The notes beneath the pieces were generated by a model that saw only the letters and a program-made list of their open reading frames with translations, had not been told where the DNA came from and searched no databases. Positions 50,971 through 64,000 of a stretch of DNA of 64,000 nt are shown here, one piece after another. Position 1 is the first letter of the stretch, and every line of letters starts with the position of its first letter. The DNA comes from Cinclus cinclus (taxonomy: Eukaryota; Chordata; Aves; Passeriformes; Cinclidae), in contig NC_085055.1 in the NCBI RefSeq assembly GCF_963662255.1, positions 9,369,102 through 9,433,101 on the forward strand. The letters are read 5' to 3'. A program made the translations under genes and the position numbers.

Positions 50971-53900
50971 AAAAACTTAAAAAAAAAATCATTCCGTGTG
51001 GCATTTTGTAACCTGTCTTTATTTATCAAATTCACATACAATTTAAAGTGATTGATTTTAACAGAGCTAAAGAAGAAATTGTTCAGATGTTTTAGAAAAG
51101 TCAGGAGTGAGAGAAAGGCCAGCTGATATTTTAAGCTTTGATCCCATATGCAAAAGTAAACTTGTGCCCAATGCTGTGATGCTCTGATGGACTGAATCCT
51201 GCATGGTGCTGCGAGACTCTGCAGACCCCAGCTGAGCCCCCTGCGAGAGCACACGGCCTCAGGCAGCACATCTATGCCCAGATCCCAAATGGGCACCCGT
51301 GGAAATGAGCCCACCATGGTTAACAGCCAAGCCCTGGATCGACAGCATTGTGACAAGGGCAGCATCTCTCTGAGAGGTGTTTAACCACTTCTAGTCCAAA
51401 GCTTCAGCCCATGACTACAGTTCTACCACTGGTGCTGGATGGAGATGCCGTCCCTGCTGACAGCAACAAAGAGCCCGTGCTGGATCTGGCCCCTGGCTGC
51501 GCTGGTGGAGCAGAGCTTTGTGCTGGAGGTACTGCTATTCCAGGATCCAGCAGCCCACTAAGTGCCTTGCTGATATTCCCATTTGCCAGCCCTTTGCCAC
51601 TAAGATGTAAAGTCCCTTCCTCCAGCAGAGATTTATTTATCTGAGCCAGGGACAATATGTAGACAGACCAAAATATACCAAGAGCTGGCTGGTAAGGATT
51701 CATGGACACAGCTGTTGCTACAGCTTCTTGCTATGTAAAGTGCATGAAATAAATTGTTAAAATGACTCGGAGCTCTAAAGGAAGCAGCAAGCAAGGGGGC
51801 GGAGAGTGCAGTAAACACACAAAGTCCTGCTTGAAGGCTCTTTGGTCTCATTCTTCAAAGAGGCCTTAGAAAAAAAGACAGCGGCAGGCGTCCAGCCCAG
51901 CCGTGACAGGAGTCACAAATTATGCCCTGGCCATTGTAGTGTAGTGGGCTGGGAAACAACGAGCATTATGTTCTGCTGGGCTCGAGTGCCTAGGACAGGG
52001 CAAAGAGAAAGTCACCAAGACCCAGAGGCAAAGCGACCCTTTTCCTTAGCAACCACCAGGAAACCATAGAAACCTCCAGCCAGACTCACCCCAGCTCTGA
52101 CAGAACACCGGGTACACAGAATAAGAGGATCCATCTGGACACCCAACAGCTTAATCATCAGGTTAGGAGTGTGTAGAGGATGTTTCCGACCTTGCATGAG
52201 CATGGCCTCAGTCAGAGACAGATACCCACCTCACAGTGCCCACGGGGTCCAGCTGGACGGGGAGCAGCAGCTGATGGACCATGTAAGATGTTGCCTATGG
52301 GGAACAAAATCAAGACCCTGGCAGGGAAGGAGGCAGGATGGGCAAGTGGCAGCTCCCATAGGGAATGACAACCCACTGTCAGGGCTCTGTAAAACAAACA
52401 TACCTGTGAAGGTTGCCCTTCCAGCTTCACACATCTTTAGAGGGAAGGAGGGGCTCTATCAGGAGCTCCTAAAGAGATGCCCGTTAGAGGGGATTGTCTG
52501 CTGTCACCCAGGAAGCCTAAAGGACAATAAGGAATCGCTTACTGTGCAGACCTTGCACAGCCAGAGGTGTAAGAAGGTGGTGCTGCAGGTCCCATTCAGG
52601 GTCCTCATCCTTGAGCATGAAGCCAGAGTAGTGGTCATGACAGAGTGACAAGCTGGGATCAAGATGGGGACAATTCTTCCAGTTTTGGCTTTTTGCTGCA
52701 AGCCAGAGCTGAAATAAAACCACCTGCCTGGTCACAGAGGGGTTGTCCTCAACACAGCAGCAGTGACTCAGTCTCAGGAATTCAATCCACACAATGTGAC
52801 CACCCAAGTGAGGCAGAACCTGAGATAAAGTTGGGACATAGAAGATCACAGCCTGGGGTACAGTTTGGATCCCTGTTTCTCCTTGGCAGCATTGTCCGAG
52901 AGAAGGAGCCCACAGCATGGGTCCCTTCCATCCACCGGGCTTTGTGGCAAAGAGCAAGCCCAAGGAAAAGGGCAAAGCTGTATGGCAAAAGACCATTAAC
53001 TTGGCAGAGAAGAGCAATCAGAGCTAGAGCTCCTGGTGCAGAGGGAGAGGAAAACAGCTTGGTTCCTCGCTTTGCTGGTTCTGGTCTGACCAGGGATAAA
53101 CCACCCTGTCTCTCAGGATGTGGATTCCCACCAACAGGATGAGAATATCGTGCCCATGCGTGGTGGAGCTGATGTGCAAGAGAGAAGGCAGCACTCAGGG
53201 GTGAAAGAACACTTAAGAAAGCTCAGATCCACTCAACCTCAGCCCCACCATGGCACAGCCAGACCAGTGGGTCTGACAGGCAGAGAGTGGCACTGCAGCA
53301 GAGGTCAGTTCTCAAAGCACTGATGAGCACTTTCCTGCTTCATTGGACAAGCAAGAATGGGAATCTGAAATGCCTCATTAGAAAACAGGAATCACCCAAA
53401 ACGGCCACAACTGGGTCTCCCTGACAGGGGCTCAGTAGAAAACAAGGGCAGCAAGAAAGAAGGGCCACAGGAAACTAAGAGGCAAAGAGGCATCTTGTGT
53501 AGCAAAAACAAATTCATCTCGCATCACTGCCTCCCCCGTGGGCCAGCTAGGTCAGATCCTCACAACATCCCACGAAAGGATCCATGGCCAACCCTGGAAA
53601 ATGCCTCTGCCACATCCCAGCCCCAGACAGCATAAGTGAACAACATTTGTTCTGGACGCAAGGTGGAGCCTCAGGAGGTGGCATCGGATATCTCAACCAC
53701 AGTCTCAGACAATGGCCTTTAGCAGAGGTGTGTACACACACCTGGAAGTGAGAGGAGCAGGAGTCCCAGGGTCCCCTGTCCTTACTCAGGTCAAATGAGC
53801 ACTCATGAGACCTACACATTTCCTGCACCACCAGCTGAATGAGCAGTAGCCAATTCAGTTTTCAAATAGGAAGACTTGTGACATGACATAGAAACAGCCT

Positions 53901-56900
53901 TGATTTCTCCTCTCCAGGAGCAATTCCTAGCAGTAGTTGAGACATAGGCCCCTAGCCTGGAAAAGCACACAGCTCTCTAGTGAGAAAGGACAAAGAGCTT
54001 CCTCCAGTGCTGTAGTACAAATACCTGGGAAAGCCCAAACAGACTGGAGCAGACCTTGGAGCACTCACAACAGGGACACTGTTGCCTTCTAATGTGTGGG
54101 AAAACAGTTCTGCTCCCCCAGCCCATATTGCATGTTTTTCCCAGGTACCATTCATGCAACTTTTCCGAGGTACTTATTGCTGAAGGGATACAAAGCCCAG
54201 CTCAGGTGACAGGAAATCCCAAAGCAATGAAGAAAAAGAGAAGCCCAGAGTCCCAGAGCAGGAGAGCAAAGGAATTTTCCATCTGGAAAGGGACTTGAGG
54301 CACAGAGCAAGGACTGCCAGGGGCAGCAACACACATACCCCTACCACTTGCTCCAGGACTTCTCCAAGCATGGGCTACTTCCCTCAGAATGCAGAAAAAC
54401 AAAGGGAAGGGATCACAGGGCAACTTCCAGAGGGAGCCTACACCTGACACAAACGTGAGTTAAAAACAAGAAGGCAATTTAATTCAGGCTCATTCCTGTC
54501 AGTCAGCAACTAACCTTGTCAGGAGGGATGGCAGCACTAACCAAAGCAGGCAATTCATTAGGTTGGGGCACACGGCAAAAGCCCACGCTCTCTGGAGCAG
54601 AACTACAGTGAAAATCCAGGGTAATGAGTTGCAAACTGCCTTTGTAAATGACACTTCTGCATCGACTCTGGCAGGATGGGAAAAGAGCTAATAGGAAAAT
54701 CATTATGTACCATCCCTTTGATATTGTTGAAAACTGCACAGGCTATTTTTCCTGCCCCCTCCATAATTAACTCAGTATATTACCCATAATACTCCAGGCT
54801 GATAGTCCCACAGTGGACCACCTTATCTGCATCAAGGGAAAAGAAGGGTATGCTACTTAAAAGATGATTTCTGGAAAGGCTTTAGAGGTGTAAGTTTTCC
54901 CCCCCTACCATACACGCACGACTTCCACTCCATCCATAACCAACCTCTGCCCAGGAAACCAAAACCCTGTCACAGTCAGCAGGCAGGAGCAAGGCTGCCC
55001 TGAGAAATGCATCTGCAGAGCAACTGATCTGTCCAAGGTTGCTCTCTGCAGCTGCAGCAGAGCTAGAAGAGGACACAGCTTTGTGCTTTGCCCCTTATTT
55101 ACAACACTGTCTTTGTCCTTGATTTCCTTTAGGCTAAACCAGGCTTCAGCCTGCGCCTCCTGAGATGCAGAACAGCTCTGAGGAGCAATGCCTACACACC
55201 TGGCTTGTCTGCCAGCAAGGAGAGGTGTCATCTCAGAGTCGTGATATAAAAGGTACAGCATCACAGCTGGCAGGTGATCCTGAAGGAACTGATGCTCTCT
55301 AACAGCTGTGAACGTGACAGTGGAACACCGAGACATTACTTAACTGCATCAGCACAGGCAGCCTTAGGACTGTGCTAATCATTAGACAGTGAAACATGAG
55401 GGTGGGTGAGATAAACATCTTTGGGAAGAGTCTGGAGGCTGAGATAGCACTACTTCCAAACCTCATACCCATGAAAATATAGCCTATGGTCAGACAAGCT
55501 CCAAATACTCACAAAGAGGCTGATCCCTGGTGGAGCAAGGCTTTGCTTACCCACCACAATCAGGTCTTCTGGAAACACAGAGGTATCATGTGTGATTAGG
55601 GCATTTCAAATACACCTTAGTGATACAGATATTCCAAAAGCTCTTTGGAGATCTGCAGGTGTGGAAGTGTGTCTCATCTTCTACTAGAATTAGAGCAAGG
55701 AAGGACTATTGGCACAAATTCTTTTGTGCTCTGTGGGGAAATACGTATTTCAGGACTGTTAAATGATCTTGTGGCATCCCATTACTGCCTGGAATTTCCA
55801 ATATGGATGTATGCACGATCACTAGAGCAGGGACATCTTTTCTTACCAACAAGAAAAAACTGTGGTCACAGCTACCACACTCAGGCAATTTGCAGTGGGG
55901 CATGTCATGAGATGTACACACTTCACAAAGAAGTATCCGTGCCTGTGGATTCATAGACAGGGAGTAAAGTCTGAATGAACTCTGCCCATTCCTTTGCCTG
56001 GCTGACCAATCGTACAGGGGAGTAGCACCACAGGTATGCTGAGAGGCAGGGTCAGCCCAGGCCAGGAAACACACATTCTCTTTACAGCATACAATCACTT
56101 ACATCTGGGAGCTCTGTGGGAGGGCCAAACTTGAGGAACTATCAGCAAAATGCCAACAGTCCCTGAGAGACACAGGTCTTTGTCATGGAGCAGAATGAAA
56201 CAATGACATATTCCTAAAAACTCTGCTGAGAAATTCAATCAGTCTGTCAGGCTAAAATTCCATATTAAGAATGCCTTAATTAAGGTTGAGGATACAGGTA
56301 GGACCTGAGATCTCTCTAAACTTTAATTTACCTTTCTTGATGCCCTTGGGTTACTCTCTCTCTGATTACACAAAAATATGCTATGCAGATTTAGGTTTTA
56401 GTTCCCTTGCATTAGATCAGGTGTTATAGAGGACTTAGTGGGGTGGAAAAAAAACAAGAAACTTTGTGACCAGGTGCCCAAGATGGGGCTTTCTGGTCTA
56501 TTGTATTTGTGGGGCAGGCTCTTAGATTTCTCCATTTCCCCATTATTTAGAATAATAACGAGCAAGGTTGTTTTTCTGCATTGCAGTTTGCAACAGGCTT
56601 AGACCAAAAATAACAATCCCCAGCACCAACAGCCCCATAAATGCACAAGTTTGGACTGTTTTACTGTGCAGGGATGGGCTTTGTGTGGTTTCTAGCTTAG
56701 CTGAACTCATGTAAACCTGTACAGAACTGAAAGTTCAGGAAAAGTCTGGTTTACCCATGTGATTTATGCTCTAATACAGCTATCAAAGATAAGGGCACTG
56801 TTTCTTCTGTCTTCCCTGCAATGAATAAACACAAGTCTGCTTCACACAAGTGGACCAATGCATTTTGTCCTCATAGGATAAGAACACTAAAACAAAAAAC

Positions 56901-59580
56901 ACCCTCTGGGGTCTGCATCCTTTTATATTTTTTCAGGAACTGAAAGATGTTCAGCAAAATTCACTTTGCAGGGCTGGGAAAATGGCCATTTTTTTCCACT
57001 ACTGTCTTCTGTAAGGAACAGAAGTTTCACTTTCCCCAGCTTCACTGTGGAAAGCAGCTCTGCAGGTCCTACTCCTGTACATGATCCATGGAGAGAGACC
57101 TGCAAGCCTGAGAGCAGCTCCACAAGCATCCATGGGATTTCCTAAGTCTGCACAAGATTGATTGCAGGACAGGTCTCAAATCTGAAGACAGAAGGGTATG
57201 CCAGCATCACTGATTTTCCCTCCTGCTCCCAACACAAGTGCAAATTAGCATTCAACTTAGCTAAGAAGGTGAGGAAGGAAGTAAAAGAAGAGATTTCAAC
57301 CCAAAACTTTTTTTCTCTCTGTTAAAGACTGACATCAGCACTGCTTTATCATGTTCCAGAATTGCCTGATGTTAGCTGGTATCAATCGAGTCTCGGCAGG
57401 AATGCCAGGGACATTTGTTAGCATGAGGCACAGCTTTAGGGCTAGGGCAGCTTACCAGCACTGCAATCAGCTGAGATCCTCTCTTCCATTTTCCAGCTCA
57501 GTGCTCAATTCCATATTAAACAAGCAATAGTACAAGTGAAGCTGCAGAACACAAAGCTAGGCAATAAAGCCTTGAAGAGCAGAGGGAAAGCAGTTTCCAT
57601 CCCTCTGGGTGGAAAAGGCAAACAGAAGTTCAATAGCTCAAAGTCTGTCCTGCTGAATGTTGGAGCGAGCTGCAGCTGGAGCATCCCATTGCTGCCATAA
57701 ACCAGAGCAGGGCAGGATGCTCTCCCTGCTTCAGGGAGCAGCATCCAGCAGTGCTCAGACAAGCTATGTTAGCTGCCTCCAGCAGGCACAGGCAATCCAC
57801 AGGAGTTTACATCAAATCTGCCTCTGCTTCCACCTCCCTCTTGTCCCCATAGCAGTTCAGCTCCCTGGGCACTCCCCACTTGAAACTGCCCAAATTCAGC
57901 CCCTAATTCGCACAACTCTGCTCTGAGTCGCTGCCCTTCCTCTAGTTGCAGGGTGTCAATGCAGTCTGTATCTGCTGTCCTTCTCAAACAACACAGCACC
58001 TCCTGAATCCTTGCCTGTTAACAACTCTGCCTTCTGCTTCATTCCTGGAATAGCTTCTAACTCCTTCCTTCAAGCCAGATTCATTAACCAGCTGCTGCAG
58101 AGCTGTTTGCCTCCCCCAGGTACTCTGTGCATGTCATTTGTTAATGACTCATCTCAGCCTGGGCTCATTGCAGACGTCCCCCTCCTTTTGCAGCACCAAG
58201 CCCTTCGCTGACACACCAGGAAAGCCAAACGTGCAAACCGCTCCACCCCCTCCAATACCCCAGTCCTTTCTCTGTCCTCTGTCACCATCAGACATGGGAC
58301 AGCTCTTCATTCAAAGTGCTATTTCCTCCCTTGCTGCTTTGCTGATCAAAGGCAATGTGAACCAAAGCGTAAATAAGATACTCACCCCCAGCCAGGCTTT
58401 GAGAACAGCAAAAACATAAGAACAAACTCAAAAACTTTCAACCACTAAAGAAGCTTCAGCAAATTAATGTGACTCCTGTAACTGGCAGGGAATAAACACC
58501 AAGGGTGCCAAACTTACATCTACTTCCCCAGCAGACTGCAGCTTGATGAGGAGCTAGAATGATTCCCAAAGGCATTTGTATTCCTGCTGCTACCTTGCAG
58601 GACTGATTAAAAATGGAAAGGAAAGAGAACCAAAGAGCCTCTCCTCACTAGTCAAATCCAGTGAGGAACTAGATGACCAGCACATTGAAGCTGTCCATGC
58701 AGCAAGCCAGAAACAGACCCAGTCCATCTCCATCACACAGTCTTAGGGACACAAGGTCCACTTGCACCTCCCGAGAAGTTGTCAGCTGAACACTGGGAGA
58801 TGCTGAAACAGGAGCTAATACTGCCACTGCTTGGGAAGCAGTTCCCTTGAGTTACTGGTGAAGGCTTCATGCTCTGGGCTTATCCACTTAATATCCTTGC
58901 TGCATTTCTAGGGGGAGAGGGAGCTGGTAAAGAATCAGAAGTTTCTGGGACTTGACCCAGAGGAAGCTGGAGGGAAGGCATTTAGATCTTCCTCTCCAGA
59001 TTAAAAACTGGTGTGCCTGCACTGCAGAAGAAAAGGACAGGGATTTACTTTCAAAAGTGAGCAAGTCCTGTGACTGAGGACTGCAAACAGGCAGACGGCA
59101 GAGTCCTGGTAGCAATAAGAGGAAGGCACGTGCATTGCACGAGCAAATGCAGGTGACAGCTGTTTGCAGGACTGGAGCATTGTCACAGTCCTCTGGTTAA
59201 ACAGCTCCCCTGCCTGCTCAGGGAAAGAGCTTCTCTTTACTGAAGTGAAATGCAGGGCCGAACTACAAAGCAGCACTCTGCTAGATGCAAAGGAAGATTG
59301 GCCTAAGAGCACAACCACAAACTTTCCACAACCAGGCATCAAAGCTGTTTAGGCTCAGGACACAGGGCTTAGCTGTCAGCTTTGCCACAGATCCTTCTGC
59401 ACAAATGTGGACAAAGATGAACTACTAACAAAATATGAAGAGGCTTCCCTGTCTCCCAGATGCATCAGAGAGATCAGTCAGACCTTTGGTCAACATACAC
59501 CAAGAATCAAATAAATGCTCAAGTGAACATGTGCCATTGGACAACAAGCCTAAAACAGCCTTGAAGTCAAGACTCCAGAC
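50971..59580. other. Intergenic region between NPPC and COPS7B, no gene recognised
   Basis: About 8.6 kb. Open frames are below about 170 codons and none resembles a known protein. Motifs worth noting are paired RFX-like half-sites at about 52044-52074 and an AP-1-like TGACTCA near 58145. No clear interspersed repeat was recognised. Confidence 0.55.
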
Positions 59581-60779
59581 TCTGACATTAAATCAGCATT
59601 TTTAATTTTTTTTCTAAAATGTACTCTTTTATGAATTGCTGTTCCAATACTTCCCCCTTAAAAAAAAAAAAACCACACCTTACCAAACTAGGTGCAAACC
59701 ACCTGAAGTTAGTTTGTAACAAATAAAAAAACCCACAAAACAAAGGCTGAAATGCTTTAGAATCACAACAATGTAAAAAAAAAAAAAGGGGAGGAAAATA
59801 CAACCTGAAAGTGTTCAAAATTCAGAAAGACTCGTCAAGTCCATTGCTTCAGCAAGGGGATGCTGCTGCGACCCCTGCCAGTGGGTCCTGGGCCAGCAGC
59901 CTGCCTCGATGCCAAACAGGCTCCTCTCCCACTGTCGCCAGCATCCAAGGAAGAGCGAATGCATTACCCTTTGAAGGTATCAATGGGGGAAACAACTCAC
60001 AAGCAGCTGTGGGAGGTCACATCACATTCAGGAGGAATAGTTTGTAGCACGTCCCTAACCACCTGCACGGTCTGTGTGAAAGAGCAGCCTGCTTCCTCCT
60101 TATTGTACTGATGCCTCAGAGATGCAGAACAGTGCTTGAAATCTGTGAGAGATTAAAGGGCTTAGTAAGGGCAGTAAACAGACAGATAAGTAAACAGCCC
60201 AGCACTGGAACTCATCTTCACAGAGCGAGGTAGTATGAATTTCACCCCAGTTTAAAATAGACAGGGGTAGTGGAAAGGCTGAAGGCTTCCATGTAAAGCA
60301 GTTCCTGGCCTAGAAACCTTCCTGTGCTCCCTTTGGGAATGAAAAGATCTGTGTTGATGGCTTACTCACTCCCAGCCTGGCTTTGGTAGCCACACTTCAA
60401 CCCTGGGATTCAGATGCTTGCTATAGAAGCTCTCCCATGATTTGATTTAGTACAGCAGCTTCCTCAAGGTTAAGCAGCAATGAACTAGCTGGGAGGGAGC
60501 AAAACAGTCCACAGATATTTTGTTTTTTTCCTGCCCCTTTTGGTTAGTCCCTTTCTTTAAAAGTCCCTCTCGACAGGACCAGAACAGGGACACCGTGAAA
60601 ACTCATAGGAGCTGCACAGTGTAACTTAGCCAGGTGCTGCTAACTGAGAGCTGTTCAAACAGGGCTTTTACTTGCCAGCCAGGAAGGGACTGGCCCAGAA
60701 CCCACTGAAAAAGGAGACGCAGGTCTTTTCTGCTGCTCCTGTTGTCATTCCTGACCGAATGACATTTAGATGGTATGTT
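59581..60779 (-). other. COPS7B: COPS7B 3' UTR (extent approximate)
   Basis: Sequence following the stop on the minus strand. A candidate ATTAAA poly(A) signal lies at 59606-59601 (read on the minus strand), which would give a UTR of about 1.2 kb. Two A runs on the plus strand (59660-59672 and 59775-59786) would be U runs in the mRNA. No perfect AATAAA was found on the minus strand here. Confidence 0.4.
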
Positions 60780-63750
<2,971 letters not shown>

Positions 63751-64000
63751 CTAAAAACAGCAAGACCAAGAGTAAGTTAACAGTCCTAGAGTAAAAATGA
63801 ATGGCTAAATCTCAAAAGGTGTAGACTCAACTGTTTATTGCATCCTACACTTTGACCTGCAAGTGCAGCAGTGACTGATCGTGGCAGAACAAATGCTTGC
63901 CAGGCTATGAAATACTCTGACACAACTTTGGTAATTCCTGAAGCTTTGGTGTAGCACATTCTAGAAGAAAAATGGTAAATGGGATTGTAGAAGAAATTAA
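63751..64000 (-). other. COPS7B intron, start of next intron toward the 5' end
   Basis: No sequence resembling the preceding COPS7B exon (ending near KLKHLTIVSLASRMK in mammals) is found, so that exon lies outside the window. Confidence 0.7.

Overview
This window reads as nuclear DNA from a vertebrate, most likely a bird. Coding sequence is split into small exons with GT/AG borders and long AT-rich introns. The three recognisable genes belong to the conserved COPS7B - NPPC - DIS3L2 block (human 2q37). The only clear transposon is a decayed CR1-type LINE 3' end, and interspersed repeats are sparse. I see no prokaryotic features. The species cannot be named from this sequence.

Layout. (1) Positions 1-36.7 kb hold the 5' half of DIS3L2 on the minus strand: a GC-rich promoter and non-coding first exon near 36.55-36.7 kb, a 697-nt coding exon at 33446-34142, and four smaller exons at 18.3, 17.9, 12.6 and 8.3 kb. 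The rest of the gene lies beyond the left edge. (2) From 36.7 to 47.1 kb is GC-richer intergenic DNA with a minisatellite and several islands that look like regulatory elements. (3) NPPC (C-type natriuretic peptide) is on the plus strand, with a TATA promoter at 47.17 kb, coding exons at 47332-47424 and 48804-49103, and a probable 3' UTR exon from about 50.19 kb. (4) From 51 to 59.6 kb is intergenic DNA with no gene seen. (5) The last three coding exons of COPS7B (COP9 signalosome subunit 7b) are on the minus strand at 60780-63750, with its 3' UTR running left to about 59.6 kb.

The genes are independent neighbours. DIS3L2 is an RNA-decay exonuclease, NPPC encodes a secreted cGMP-signalling hormone important in growth plate and vessel, and COPS7B is part of the cullin deneddylase. 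The two housekeeping genes point away from the right side of the window and the hormone gene runs toward COPS7B, so NPPC and COPS7B are convergent.

The most interesting signal is in DIS3L2. Upstream of the exon holding the start used in the mammalian protein lies a 697-nt exon whose frame and splice phase join without a stop to that exon and then to the cold-shock-domain exons. This predicts an isoform about 268 residues longer than the usual one, with an acidic patch next to a lysine/arginine cluster that looks like a nuclear localisation signal. NPPC also has an unusual linker, with a 12-residue alanine run, a charged Glu/Lys/Arg segment and a glycine run.
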